64,000 nt of DNA from Polynucleobacter sp. Latsch14-2 (GTDB taxonomy: Bacteria > Pseudomonadota > Gammaproteobacteria > Burkholderiales > Burkholderiaceae): the NCBI RefSeq assembly GCF_018881925.1, contig NZ_JACVPL010000002.1, positions 1 through 64,000 on the forward strand, written 5' to 3'. Within the stretch, counting starts at the first letter, position 1; each line of letters opens with the position of its first letter. This document shows, one piece after another, positions 1 to 9,292 of the stretch. The position numbers and the translations under genes are program-made. The notes under the pieces are model-generated. The model did no database searches, was not told where the DNA came from, and saw nothing but the letters and a program-made list of their open reading frames with translations.

Positions 1-97
1 TCAGTTTGGCTAAGGTGTTGATAGGTCATGGCTACTTTGACTTGCAGGTCTAGAAGCTTTGGATACTAAAACATCCTTAGCCTCCTTACCTAGTTGT

Positions 98-310
98 TCA
101 AAGTTGCACTTCGTGGTTGAATCCACCTTCTTTATTTTTTTCATTTTTTTCATATAAAGAAATTATGCGGGCATGTATTTCATCTACTTCGACCGACTTC
201 AAGTAACCCTCTATGACGGTATACCCGTACTCCACAATATTATGGATATGCTGCTCAATTTCAAATTGAGCTATTTTCCTAAGAGAAACTTGGTTAATAT
301 TATTTTTCAT
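98..310 (-). pseudogene. Truncated phytanoyl-CoA dioxygenase-like N-terminus
   Basis: An ATG at 310 opens 70 codons that stop at 98. The part GYTVIEGYLKSVEVDEIHAR looks like the N-terminus of the PhyH (phytanoyl-CoA dioxygenase) family, whose members are usually 250-300 residues. The Fe(II) and 2-oxoglutarate ligands are absent. Skipping one T just before the stop continues the sequence as EQLGKEAKDVLV until another stop near position 10, which suggests a frameshifted remnant. The ATG lies inside the 3' end of the upstream beta-propeller gene (11-base overlap), so it probably belonged to the same transcript. Family assignment is tentative because so little is left; it could also be an unrelated short protein. 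Confidence 0.4.
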
Positions 311-1241
311 CAGATCCCTCCCATTCAGCATATCCAAATCCTTCTTTCCCAAAAGCGTTTCCGTTGTAAATTATCACTTTTTTGTTGCCGATATTAAAAA
401 CACTAGGATATGCAACCATTTGAGAATCCCAGCCAATCTTGGAAACATTTAGGCCCGCGAACTCATCCCGTCGAACCCATTGCCGTCCATCCTGAGAGTG
501 CGCGTATCCAATGCGATAACTATTGCTTGAATTGAATCGATAATCTTTTATGCCTCTATAGCTAAACCACATCTCATATTCCTCGCCTACAAGAATGGTC
601 GCTTTAACAATGCCGCCTTCATTTTGATCCTTGTAATCTATTGCAATGGCTCCATTTCTAATCCAATCGATACCATTTTTAGACTCTGCAAACTTTATGT
701 GATATCTTGGCTCCGGCTTTCCGTCTATAAGTTCCCATCCGGTGCAAGACGCATACCAACACCCCCATACCCCATTTAGCATCATCACTTCAGCCGTGCC
801 TATGAAGTAGGGCTCTTGCAAAGTAGTCGACAGTACAGGCCCCTCCCCTGCCTTTCTAAAATTTACCCCATCATCACTAACCGCTAACCCAATCGTATTG
901 TGATAGGGAACGGTTTTCCCAATACTCCAGCCGGTGTAATAGAGATATTTAATATCATTAATAGTTACAACCGACGAAGGCATGAGGCCAGACTCATCAA
1001 ATGCCCCCAATTTTCCAAGGTCCAGAATAGGTTCTGGATGTTCATAAAGAATTTCTTTTGGGTTTTTTGGATTAACCTCTATATAAGAAATATGAGATCG
1101 GTTTTGCGCATCCCGTGATGAATAATAAATTCTAAGGACGTTATCTGAAATTAAATCGACAGTTGGAACCTGCGCATGAGATTTAGACCATGCTCTATCC
1201 ATATTGGGGGAGTATATAAGCCCTTTTTTTACCCATGTCAT
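300..1241 (-). CDS. Beta-propeller, glycosidase-like protein (GH43/GH32 superfamily)
   Basis: The 313-residue protein carries repeated propeller-blade strands such as KYLYYTGW, VWGCWYASC, YEMWFSYRG and KKVIIYNGN, typical of the five-bladed GH43/GH32/GH68 fold. There is no signal peptide, so it is predicted cytoplasmic, which fits nucleotide-sugar or lipid-linked-sugar chemistry better than polysaccharide degradation. I cannot place the catalytic carboxylates with certainty. The ATG at 1241 shares one base with the stop of the upstream acyltransferase gene (TGATG junction); a GTG one codon earlier is possible. It belongs to the AT-rich 98-4340 operon. Its substrate is unknown. Confidence 0.6.
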   Translation of the reverse strand: MTWVKKGLIYSPNMDRAWSKSHAQVPTVDLISDNVLRIYYSSRDAQNRSHISYIEVNPKNPKEILYEHPEPILDLGKLGAFDESGLMPSSVVTINDIKYLYYTGWSIGKTVPYHNTIGLAVSDDGVNFRKAGEGPVLSTTLQEPYFIGTAEVMMLNGVWGCWYASCTGWELIDGKPEPRYHIKFAESKNGIDWIRNGAIAIDYKDQNEGGIVKATILVGEEYEMWFSYRGIKDYRFNSSNSYRIGYAHSQDGRQWVRRDEFAGLNVSKIGWDSQMVAYPSVFNIGNKKVIIYNGNAFGKEGFGYAEWEGSDEK

Positions 1242-1900
1242 CACATGCCCCTTAGTCGATTGCTGGGTACCTTAGAAATTTCAGATTTTGCTCCGGGATA
1301 CACTCCAAACTCTTTAGTATTTGACCCAATCAAAGCTCCAGCACCAACGTAAGTAGAGGCGGCCAAATTTACCCCATCTACTACTGTGGAATTCACGCCA
1401 AGATAACAATTATTAGCAATTGTTACGTGACCTGATATAACGACATGAGATGAAATAAAACAATGATCTTTTATTGAGCTGTGATGACCCAAGTGATTAC
1501 CGCTCCAGAGAATAGTATTGTCCCCAATGCTAGTAAAGGGCTGAATAACATTATTTTCAAAAATAAAGCAATTTTCGCCTACCGGTGTTCCATAGTAAGT
1601 AGCCCTTGTACTTATATACGATATAAACTGATAACCTTTGGACTTAGCTTCCTTATAAACCGACTCTCTAAGGTAGTTCATTCGCAAAGGGCTTAACGGG
1701 GCAAAAAATTTAAAATCAGTTGGCGGGTAAAGATCTTGAACCGACTCGAATGGAATAACAGGCAACCCCTTAAATTCAGATAAATTTAAATATTTTTCGT
1801 GGACCGTGAAGGCTGCGACCTCGTGCTCAGTGTCCAACCCCAAATAAAAATGAGCCAAATCTGCAAAATCCTGAACCCCAAATATAACTACCTTAGACAT
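1241..1900 (-). CDS. Sugar O-/N-acyltransferase, NeuD/PglD type
   Basis: A 219-residue protein of the left-handed beta-helix acyltransferase family. The N-terminus (MSKVVIFGVQDFADLAHFYL) looks like the small Rossmann-like sugar-binding domain of NeuD/PglD proteins. From about residue 105 hexapeptide-like repeats follow (IGDNTILWSGNHLGHHSSI, HVTIANNCYLGVNSTVVDGV). The histidine cluster NHLGHHS is where the family's catalytic histidine sits. It probably acetylates or formylates an amino sugar made by the DegT aminotransferase encoded upstream. The stop overlaps the start of the propeller gene by one base. The acyl donor and sugar cannot be read from sequence. Confidence 0.75.
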   Translation of the reverse strand: MSKVVIFGVQDFADLAHFYLGLDTEHEVAAFTVHEKYLNLSEFKGLPVIPFESVQDLYPPTDFKFFAPLSPLRMNYLRESVYKEAKSKGYQFISYISTRATYYGTPVGENCFIFENNVIQPFTSIGDNTILWSGNHLGHHSSIKDHCFISSHVVISGHVTIANNCYLGVNSTVVDGVNLAASTYVGAGALIGSNTKEFGVYPGAKSEISKVPSNRLRGM

Positions 1901-1915
1901 TCTTATTTACTCACT

Positions 1916-2539
1916 TCAAGGATAAACGTAAACAGTATATTCATATAAGCCATAGTCATTACGGATTACAAAATTTCTAGAAATAGACTGAGTGAGAAAA
2001 CTAGCTAGCATGTCTAGTGGCAAGTGAAACAAATCCTCCCTCTCCCAATCGACTTGCTTTGACATTACATTAAATGCAAAACCTATTGTTGTTTTTTGGG
2101 TCATCCTTATAAGAACCGACTTCATGAAATTAAACATTTCATCAAAACTTAACGTCTTTTTAATCGTAAAAACCCCATTAAAAATCACATAATCAAATAA
2201 TGGTAGATCGCAGTGATCAGACAGCACATCAAGGCAAAAATATTTATTTTCAGGATATTTCTTTGTGGAGATATCTATAAAATTTCTCGAAATATCTAAT
2301 CCTGCATATTCAATCTTAGCCAGTTCATGATCAACTATATATTGGTAAAGACCAGAAGTCCCACATCCAAAATCTAAAAGGGAAACTTTATTTTCCCGAG
2401 TATCGCGCCGAACCAGATCAAGCATAATTTGATAGCGCTTATACATATCTTGCTCATTAGGCCAATCCAAACCCCGATGCGTATCGCCATATACTTCAAG
2501 GCATTTATCGTAGTGTCCTGCAATTTCTAAGTAACTCAT
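1916..2539 (-). CDS. Class I SAM-dependent methyltransferase
   Basis: This 207-residue protein contains a clear SAM-binding motif I (SLLDFGCGTSGLYQYI, about residues 53-68), followed by EYAGLDISRNFID (motif II acidic residue). The C-terminal half is not strongly conserved with any subfamily I recognise. Its ATG overlaps the stop of the WbqC gene by four bases (ATGA), so translation is probably coupled. Context in a glycan cassette suggests methylation of a sugar or of a sugar-linked group; that target is inferred. Confidence 0.75.
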   Translation of the reverse strand: MSYLEIAGHYDKCLEVYGDTHRGLDWPNEQDMYKRYQIMLDLVRRDTRENKVSLLDFGCGTSGLYQYIVDHELAKIEYAGLDISRNFIDISTKKYPENKYFCLDVLSDHCDLPLFDYVIFNGVFTIKKTLSFDEMFNFMKSVLIRMTQKTTIGFAFNVMSKQVDWEREDLFHLPLDMLASFLTQSISRNFVIRNDYGLYEYTVYVYP

Positions 2540-3225
2540 GCATTAATCATTTCTTTGATATTTTCGCAGGGTACATGCATCATCAAGTCAATAATTGATA
2601 GTGCTGGCTCAAAAGCTACGGAGAAGTTTTTATACTCAGCTATATTGGGTTTAATAAAGCTCAATTCAATTCCCTGGTTTTTAAAAAAATTCCTATCATA
2701 TAAGTTATTACCTCCAGGTAAATTAATATACTCAGCTGCCCCTTCCTTAAGGCAGATATCCAAGATTCTGTCTTGACCTGTTAAATGCTGATTTTCATAT
2801 AAGCCAGAACTCTGCACGACTGTTGTCTTGATATCCAAGAATTTCATTACATCTAGCACGCTTAATTTAGCGATCTCAGAAATTTTATCAAGGTCACTTA
2901 AAAACAACCTACTTTCTAGAATTGGATAAGCCTCAGAAAAAAATGGAGCCTTTTTATATGACTCCTTAATTGATCGCTCTAGCTTTAGTAGCAATTTTGA
3001 ATCTTCGCTGATGTCGATTTCTTCAATTTTTTTATTTTGGCTAGCCTGTTTCAGTGCTAAGCTAAAGTAACTTACGCTACCTGAAAAAATTAATCGATTT
3101 CTATTAATCCAACCCTTATTGATAAAATTTACATCATCAAGAAAGATAAATTTATCGACCGAGTTAATTAACTGGAAATACCCTATATAAGGAAATAAAT
3201 AAGGTTGCATAATTGCGAGTTTCAA
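2536..3225 (-). CDS. WbqC family protein
   Basis: The 229-residue protein begins MKLAIMQPYLFPYIGYFQLI and continues with DDVNFINKGWINRNRL, the defining motifs of the WbqC family, and has a later INLPGGNNLY. WbqC proteins are common in O-antigen and capsule loci and are often found next to DegT aminotransferases, but their biochemical role is not settled. Here the gene overlaps by four bases both the upstream aminotransferase gene and the downstream methyltransferase gene, so the three are almost certainly co-translated and likely act on one product. Confidence 0.85.
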   Translation of the reverse strand: MKLAIMQPYLFPYIGYFQLINSVDKFIFLDDVNFINKGWINRNRLIFSGSVSYFSLALKQASQNKKIEEIDISEDSKLLLKLERSIKESYKKAPFFSEAYPILESRLFLSDLDKISEIAKLSVLDVMKFLDIKTTVVQSSGLYENQHLTGQDRILDICLKEGAAEYINLPGGNNLYDRNFFKNQGIELSFIKPNIAEYKNFSVAFEPALSIIDLMMHVPCENIKEMINA

Positions 3226-4340
3226 GATTTGCCATCCTTGTTAATCACATTAACAATTTTTTTAATCTCGCCATTTTCCAAGTCAGGATAAATTGGCAGA
3301 CATAATACTTTTTCCGATGCATCTAAAGCATTTAATAAATTTTTTGAATTGGAAGAATTTAAATTTTTATACGTTGGAAATTGGCTAATCAATGGATAAA
3401 AATAGCGTCTAGCGTAAATATTACAATCTTTTAACTTTTGATAAAGCTCATCTCTAGTTAAGGGGTAATCCTGTTCAACCAATATCGGAAAGTAGGAGTA
3501 ATTCGCAACTTTTTTACCCGTATCTTCAAGACACTTAATTCCCACAACATCTTTCAAAAGAGACCGATAGAGTGTATCGACTTTTTTACGCCCATCTAAT
3601 GCTGCATCAATATGATTTAATTGAACCAATCCAAATGCCGCATTCACCTCACTCATCTTTCCGTTAATTCCTGCAACATCCACGGTAACCTCATCCACAA
3701 AGCCAAAGTTTTTCAGTTGATCAATGTGGCGCTTCGTTTTGGCATCCGGGCAAACAATAGCCCCACCCTCAAAAGTATTAAATACTTTTGTTGCATGAAA
3801 ACTTAACACTGACAAATCACCATGGTTCAATACACTCCCACAATGACAATCTACTCCAAAAGCATGCGCTGCATCATAAATTACCTTTAAGTTATGACGA
3901 TCTGCAATTTCTTGGATTGCTTCCACATTACAAGGATGTCCATAGCAATGTACCGGCATGATGGCCGTGGTTTTAGATGTGATTGCGGCTTCAATTTTTG
4001 ACGGATCTAAATTTAAAGTATTGGGATCAATATCAACAAAAACGGGCTCAATTCCATTCCAAAGAAGCGAATGGGCTGTAGCCACAAAAGAGTAAGGGGT
4101 GGTAATAACCTCCCCTTTGATTTTTAAAGCCTGCAATGCAGTAATAAGTGCAATCGTGCCATTATTAAATAAGGCAATGTGATTAACACCTAGATACTCA
4201 CACAATGCTTTTTCTAATTGCTGATGAAACGGTCCACCGTTCGTGAGCGTTTTGTTTTCCCAAATCCGCTCTAAATAGGCAGTAAATTCTTCCAAAGGCG
4301 GAAGAAATGGTTGGGTCACATAAATTGGCTTATCGCTCAT
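3222..4340 (-). CDS. DegT/DnrJ/EryC1/StrS PLP-dependent sugar aminotransferase
   Basis: A 372-residue member of the sugar aminotransferase family. The PLP lysine lies in SFHATKVFNTFEGGA, a hallmark of the family. Other recognisable parts are LFNNGTIALITALQAL near residue 57, where the cofactor phosphate binds, and the PVHCYGHP loop. The enzyme transfers an amino group to a keto nucleotide sugar. The starting keto sugar is not evident, because no matching dehydratase is adjacent; the gmd or rmlB genes elsewhere in the window are possible sources. It is the first gene of the AT-rich operon, and the drop in G+C coincides with its 5' side. Confidence 0.85.
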   Translation of the reverse strand: MSDKPIYVTQPFLPPLEEFTAYLERIWENKTLTNGGPFHQQLEKALCEYLGVNHIALFNNGTIALITALQALKIKGEVITTPYSFVATAHSLLWNGIEPVFVDIDPNTLNLDPSKIEAAITSKTTAIMPVHCYGHPCNVEAIQEIADRHNLKVIYDAAHAFGVDCHCGSVLNHGDLSVLSFHATKVFNTFEGGAIVCPDAKTKRHIDQLKNFGFVDEVTVDVAGINGKMSEVNAAFGLVQLNHIDAALDGRKKVDTLYRSLLKDVVGIKCLEDTGKKVANYSYFPILVEQDYPLTRDELYQKLKDCNIYARRYFYPLISQFPTYKNLNSSNSKNLLNALDASEKVLCLPIYPDLENGEIKKIVNVINKDGKS

Positions 4341-4453
4341 TTGATTAATTCTTCTTAGAGCCTAATAAAAAGACTCACTCTGTATTAGATATTAGTTACA
4401 ACCACTCAAGCCCGCTAATGCCCGGTACCGTGCTGGCATTTGCACTCCAGACT

Positions 4454-5614
4454 TCACTTGGCACCACCGCTTTTGATGTGAAGCCATACTCGCCCACCTA
4501 ACAGCGCTAAGAGCATCAAGAAGAACGCCGCCGCCAATCCTCCGGCGGTCGACTTGAGCATGCCTTTTTTACTCGCGATTGGGGCAGTGTTGGCCTCTAA
4601 ACCCTTGGTAAAGCGCACCTGGATAGCGAGCAATTGGCTATGCAGCTGATCGAGTATTTCTTGGCCGTTGGCATCACCCTTAGCTAATTTGCTGCGCAAA
4701 GAGCCTTCGATTGCTAATAGCTGATCAACGAGTGCTAAACCATCAAAGGTCTGGTCTTGTAGCGGTATGGCTTGTTCGATAAAGGCTTTGATGAGGCTAA
4801 TTTGCTCTACACGTTTTTGTAGTCTGGCCAGGTTTTCTTTTGAGGCGTTGATGTCGTTATTGACCGCCACAATTTGGGTTGCTAGTGGGAGGTACTTGGC
4901 TCCCGAGTCTTTGGGGTCAACCACTTGTCCGCTGACATTGGCGCCGCCGGGGAAGCGCTTCTGCAGCTCCTCTAAAGACTTGGCGCGCTCTTGCTGGTAG
5001 CCCATCTCGATTTGGGTGCTGGTGATTTTTTGCTGCAGCTCCGCTACGGTGCTAACCGTTTGGCTCTCGTAGCCATTGAGCATAGGGCGGATCTGCAGGT
5101 AGGCACTACCTGAGCGTAAAAATTTTGCGCTTGCTCGGACATTGACAATTGATTGCTCCTTAGAGGAACCGCTGGCGGTCAAGGTGAGATTGAGGATGGT
5201 GGTCGAAGCCGCGTCCAAGTCCTTGCTAATTCCAGCTAGGTCTTTGGTGTCCGCTTTGGAGAGCGCATAACTGGGTAGTACGTTTTTTTGCCACCACTGC
5301 TCGTTGCTCATGGCTTTATAGAGGGACGCTTGGTCCTGCGGGGCTTTATTTTCTTCGACGATTTGAGCGGCCAAGTTTGGCAGGCTCTTTTGCAGCATCT
5401 TCCAGGAGACGAGGTCCAGGGCGTAGCTATTATTATTATTATTATTTAATAAAACATACTCGGCTGAGTAACTGCCTAAGGTCAACCAGCCTGCAAGGCC
5501 CAATACAGCACCCACGATGCTTGCCGCAGCGAGTTTTTTCCAGGCCCCAGTCAGAAAATTGACGATATCTAAGAGGGAGATTTCATTTTCGGATGCGACT
5601 TCTTGGGATGACAT
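4454..5614 (-). CDS. Wzz-type chain-length determinant (polysaccharide co-polymerase)
   Basis: The 386-residue protein has the Wzz layout: an N-terminal membrane segment (about residues 30-50, LAAASIVGAVLGLAGWLTLG), a long periplasmic region rich in Gln, Leu and Lys likely to form coiled coil, and a C-terminal membrane segment (AAAFFLMLLALLGG) before a short basic tail. Such proteins set O-antigen or capsule length in the inner membrane. A run of six Asn encoded by AAT repeats follows the first membrane segment. It lies downstream of the ligase-like gene with a 115-base gap in which a minus-strand TATAAT occurs at 5660-5665, so it may have its own promoter. Its G+C is much higher than that of the next operon. 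Confidence 0.75.
   Translation of the reverse strand: MSSQEVASENEISLLDIVNFLTGAWKKLAAASIVGAVLGLAGWLTLGSYSAEYVLLNNNNNNSYALDLVSWKMLQKSLPNLAAQIVEENKAPQDQASLYKAMSNEQWWQKNVLPSYALSKADTKDLAGISKDLDAASTTILNLTLTASGSSKEQSIVNVRASAKFLRSGSAYLQIRPMLNGYESQTVSTVAELQQKITSTQIEMGYQQERAKSLEELQKRFPGGANVSGQVVDPKDSGAKYLPLATQIVAVNNDINASKENLARLQKRVEQISLIKAFIEQAIPLQDQTFDGLALVDQLLAIEGSLRSKLAKGDANGQEILDQLHSQLLAIQVRFTKGLEANTAPIASKKGMLKSTAGGLAAAFFLMLLALLGGRVWLHIKSGGAK
5429..5446 (-). repeat. AAT trinucleotide microsatellite in the wzz-like gene
   Basis: Six consecutive ATT triplets on the plus strand read as six AAT (Asn) codons in the minus-strand wzz-like gene. Gain or loss of units would keep the reading frame but change the length of the linker just after the first membrane segment. 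Confidence 0.9.
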
Positions 5615-5729
5615 GCGCTTAATACCTTTACTATGAGAGTCTGCCTACTAGTTCTATTAATTATAAGCGCTGGGCGCTATTTCGCTGATTTTAAAAACGG
5701 GGTCAATCCCTAGACTTCATGGGTTTACC

Positions 5730-7130
5730 CTACTCGGAAGATGGCAGCAATGCTGACATCAAGGCAATCAAAAAGCAGAGCATCTCGATGGCATGCTGAC
5801 TACTGATTTCCCCAACGGTGTAGAGCAATATGAGCCCCAAGGAAAGTAGGCTGGTGAGATATTGATGTGGCCCAGCAAAGCTGACTGAGATACACAAGAG
5901 GCCAAATAGCGCCCCCAAGGTCAACAGCAATCCCGGGTAACCAAATGCCAGGGCAATCTCCACCCAGGCGCTATGGGTTGAGGGTATGTAAGCGCCCCCA
6001 TTAGGGTATTTTTGCATCAATAAGGTGGTGAACGGCTTACTCAGAATGCCCACGCCTAAGGGATTTTCTGGCAAGAAAATGCGCGCGCCAGCGCTGGCCC
6101 AAGCCAAGCGTTCATAGGTATTGGCTTTGACTCCCTCCCCATTTGCATTTTGGGGATAGCCCATCACTGCAGGATTTTGCCAGTTAGGGTACTTTTCTAT
6201 CTGGATTGCGGTTTTAGCATCTTCCCACATGGTTGACCAGCCAGAATTGTGCTTGAGGTGCTGCATGCCGAACCATCCCAGCATTACCGTAAAAACAATA
6301 ATCAAGGCCAGCAATAAGGGCGCACTCAAACCCATTTTTCTACCTAGCAATGCCTTGATGAGCTGAAAGATGGCAGCAATACTCATGAAGATAAAAAAGA
6401 TAGCAGCCAAGCCAACACCGTTTCGGGTATCAAATATAAAAACGTAAGCGTACAAAGCAGTGGCCGTGCCAAGGAGCCATAAAATAGCAGTGCCAAAGAT
6501 GTCCCAAAATTGACCTCGTCTAATCGCATCAGCCATGGTGCCTAGCAAGCCCACTACTAAAATCGTTCCCGCCAATACGCCACTGATCTTTCCGTAAAAG
6601 ATGTAGCTTATGTTATCGGGCAGAGGAACAAAAAAACTATTTAAGGCAATTGCTTTCGGAATGTACTCATAAATGAGATATCCAAAACTTACCAGAATAC
6701 CGATCCACAAAAAGCTCACTGCATTGGGTCTTTTTCTAATAGCCATACCTGTCCCCACCCCCACAATTACCGCTAAACCACTACGCAACCAGGTGCTGGT
6801 TAATTCATGGAATTGTTGTTCGGGGAAGCGGGTCAAGAAAAAATAATGAAAAATCACCCAACAAAACATGAGACCCAGCAGAATTAGTGGCGTCCAATTC
6901 TTGAGGGGGGGCTTTTGTTTATCGACTTTAAAAAAACGCATGCAATAAATAGTAGAGAGAATAGTCTCAATACCTAATAAGCTATTGCGCAAGGCAATCG
7001 TGCCTTTGACAGCCCAAATACCCAACAGCACACTACTTAAAATAATTAAACAATATCCCAACACATCTTTTGAGGGGGCGGCGTCAGATGTGACTGAGAT
7101 ATTTTTTGGCACCTTCAGCATACCCAACAT
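5730..7130 (-). CDS. O-antigen ligase/polymerase-like membrane protein (WaaL/Wzy family)
   Basis: A 466-residue polytopic protein with about 10-12 hydrophobic segments and one large hydrophilic loop (roughly residues 300-385, including ENPLGVGILSKPF and STHSAWVEIALAFGYPG). The H-S/N-x-W/Y-x-E pattern in that loop is seen in the O-antigen ligase (Wzy_C) family. It would act in the inner membrane, either polymerising repeat units or transferring O-antigen to lipid A-core; sequence alone does not decide. The ATG shares one base with the fcl stop, so it is translationally tied to the GDP-fucose genes. Confidence 0.75.
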   Translation of the reverse strand: MLGMLKVPKNISVTSDAAPSKDVLGYCLIILSSVLLGIWAVKGTIALRNSLLGIETILSTIYCMRFFKVDKQKPPLKNWTPLILLGLMFCWVIFHYFFLTRFPEQQFHELTSTWLRSGLAVIVGVGTGMAIRKRPNAVSFLWIGILVSFGYLIYEYIPKAIALNSFFVPLPDNISYIFYGKISGVLAGTILVVGLLGTMADAIRRGQFWDIFGTAILWLLGTATALYAYVFIFDTRNGVGLAAIFFIFMSIAAIFQLIKALLGRKMGLSAPLLLALIIVFTVMLGWFGMQHLKHNSGWSTMWEDAKTAIQIEKYPNWQNPAVMGYPQNANGEGVKANTYERLAWASAGARIFLPENPLGVGILSKPFTTLLMQKYPNGGAYIPSTHSAWVEIALAFGYPGLLLTLGALFGLLCISVSFAGPHQYLTSLLSLGLILLYTVGEISSQHAIEMLCFLIALMSALLPSSE

Positions 7131-8107
7131 TAGATATCAATCCTAGACATGAATTCTTGATAGGCATTTTGCAGACCTAGATCAAGATTAATCTTTGGCA
7201 ACCAACCCAACTTGTTTAAACGATCAGAGCTCATCCATTTCCTTGGAGAGCCATCTGGCTTGGTAGAGTCAAAACTAATCGTGCCTTGATAGCCGGTGGC
7301 TTTGGCAACAGCATAAGCCAGCTCTGCAATCGTGACATCAGAACCATAGCCAACATTTAAATGACTTTGCATGGGTTCCGTTTGACTATCGTAAGTTTGC
7401 TTATCTAAGTGCATTACAAACACGGATGCGGCAGCCATATCATCAACATATAAGAACTCACGTCTTGGAGTCCCCGTTCCCCAAATCACTACTTCGGGCG
7501 CATTGCTCAATTTAGCCTCATGAAAACGTCTAATGAGCGCTGGTATCACATGGCTATTTTCTGGATGGTAGTTATCACCCGGACCATATAAATTAGTTGG
7601 CATGACTGAGCGGTAGTCCACACCATGAGAAGCACCATATTGACGGTTATAGCTCTCACACATCTTGATGCCGGCAATTTTGGCAACGGCATAAGGCTCA
7701 TTGGTAGGCTCGAGCTTTCCAGTAAGGAGCGCATCTTCACTCATCGGTTGCGGTGCTAACTTCGGATAGATACAGCTTGATCCTAAGAACAGGAGTTTTT
7801 TGACACCATTCAAAAAGGCTTGATGAATCACATTACCCTGCACCATCAAATTGTCGTAAATGAACTCGGCAGGAAAAGTGTTGTTCGCATAAATACCACC
7901 CACTCTTGCAGCGGCTAAATACACTTGATCAGGCTTTTCAGTTTCAAAGAAAGCGCTTACAGCCTGTTGGCTCGTGAGTTCAAGTTGTGCATGGGTGCGA
8001 GTAACGATATTGGTGTAACCCTTAGCCTGCAGATCGCGCACAATGGCTGAGCCGACCATGCCACGATGACCAGCTACGTATATTTTTTGATTTAAATCTG
8101 TTGGCAT
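7130..8107 (-). CDS. fcl: GDP-L-fucose synthase
   Basis: A 325-residue short-chain dehydrogenase/reductase with the NADP-binding motif [14 protein letters not shown] at the N-terminus, the substrate-site GSSCIYP and the catalytic YAVAKIAG. This combination is diagnostic for Fcl/WcaG, which converts GDP-4-keto-6-deoxy-D-mannose to GDP-L-fucose by 3,5-epimerisation and 4-reduction. It follows gmd by 15 bases, so the two consecutive steps are encoded together. The product is probably used by the fucosyltransferase-like proteins at 50645-52686. Confidence 0.95.
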   Translation of the reverse strand: MPTDLNQKIYVAGHRGMVGSAIVRDLQAKGYTNIVTRTHAQLELTSQQAVSAFFETEKPDQVYLAAARVGGIYANNTFPAEFIYDNLMVQGNVIHQAFLNGVKKLLFLGSSCIYPKLAPQPMSEDALLTGKLEPTNEPYAVAKIAGIKMCESYNRQYGASHGVDYRSVMPTNLYGPGDNYHPENSHVIPALIRRFHEAKLSNAPEVVIWGTGTPRREFLYVDDMAAASVFVMHLDKQTYDSQTEPMQSHLNVGYGSDVTIAELAYAVAKATGYQGTISFDSTKPDGSPRKWMSSDRLNKLGWLPKINLDLGLQNAYQEFMSRIDI

Positions 8108-8122
8108 GTATGTAATCTTTTT

Positions 8123-9265
8123 TTAGTTTTCTTTACCAACTGCAACGCTAAAGCCATGCTTACTAAGTAAAGCATGTTGTTTGGCTTGGTCTAAGTCGTT
8201 AGCCACCATCTCGACGATCATTTGATCTAGAGTGATTTCTGGAACCCAGCCCAGTTTTGTTTTTGCTTTAGTCGGATCACCCAAGAGTGTTTCCACTTCT
8301 GTAGGACGGTAGTAGCGCGGATCAATTTGCACGATCACATCCCCTACTTTTAAGGCTGGTGCTTTATCACCCTCAATGTTGGCTACGATCGCTTTTTCAT
8401 TCTCGGCAGTGCCTTCAAACTTTAGGGTGATACCTAGCTGTTTGGCACTGCGGATAATAAATTCACGGACAGTGAACTGCACACCTGTAGCAATCACAAA
8501 ATCATCGGGTTTATCTTGCTGGAGCATTAGCCACTGCATGCGTACATAGTCTTTGGCATGACCCCAATCACGCAAGGCATCAATATTACCCATGAAGAGA
8601 CACTTCTCTAATCCCTGGGAGATATTTGCTAACCCACGGGTGACCTTACGGGTGACAAAAGTCTCGCCACGACGCTTAGATTCATGGTTAAAGAGGATGC
8701 CGTTACAGGCATACATCCCATAAGCTTCACGGTAGTTCACGGTAATCCAGTAGGCATACATCTTGGCTACGGCGTAAGGGCTTCTTGGGTAGAACGGTGT
8801 GGTTTCCTTTTGAGGGATTTCTTGCACTAAACCATAGAGCTCAGAAGTTGAAGCTTGGTAGAAGCGGGTCTTTTTTTCCAGACCCAAAATACGAATGGCT
8901 TCTAACATTCTTAAGGGGCCCATGGCATCAACGTCAGCCGTGTACTCAGGAGATTCAAAAGAAACGGCTACGTGAGACTGCGCACCCAAGTTGTAGATTT
9001 CATCTGGCTGACACTCTTGGATGATGCGCACCAAGTTGCTGGTATCGGTTAGATCACCATAATGCAAAATTAAATCAGGGTGATTGACATGGGGATCTTG
9101 ATAGAGGTGATCGATACGCTCGGTATTAAAAGAAGAGGCACGACGCTTAATGCCGTGAACGATATAACCTTTTTCCAGCAAGAACTCAGCAAGGTAAGAA
9201 CCATCTTGGCCTGTTATGCCAGTGATTAACGCGACTTTTTGCGGATTCGTTTTATTGCTCGTCAT
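8123..9265 (-). CDS. gmd: GDP-mannose 4,6-dehydratase
   Basis: A 380-residue enzyme with the NAD(P) motif [20 protein letters not shown], the STSELYG and YAVAKMYA catalytic motifs and the [17 protein letters not shown] segment specific to Gmd. The C-terminus has [20 protein letters not shown] and ends with the tail found in the long, E. coli-type Gmd class. It dehydrates GDP-D-mannose to the 4-keto-6-deoxy sugar for Fcl. It sits between manC and fcl, in pathway order. A shorter paralogue lies at 23676-24647. Confidence 0.95.
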   Translation of the reverse strand: MTSNKTNPQKVALITGITGQDGSYLAEFLLEKGYIVHGIKRRASSFNTERIDHLYQDPHVNHPDLILHYGDLTDTSNLVRIIQECQPDEIYNLGAQSHVAVSFESPEYTADVDAMGPLRMLEAIRILGLEKKTRFYQASTSELYGLVQEIPQKETTPFYPRSPYAVAKMYAYWITVNYREAYGMYACNGILFNHESKRRGETFVTRKVTRGLANISQGLEKCLFMGNIDALRDWGHAKDYVRMQWLMLQQDKPDDFVIATGVQFTVREFIIRSAKQLGITLKFEGTAENEKAIVANIEGDKAPALKVGDVIVQIDPRYYRPTEVETLLGDPTKAKTKLGWVPEITLDQMIVEMVANDLDQAKQHALLSKHGFSVAVGKEN

Positions 9266-9292
9266 ATATTTAACTCTTTGTAATTTTCTAAA

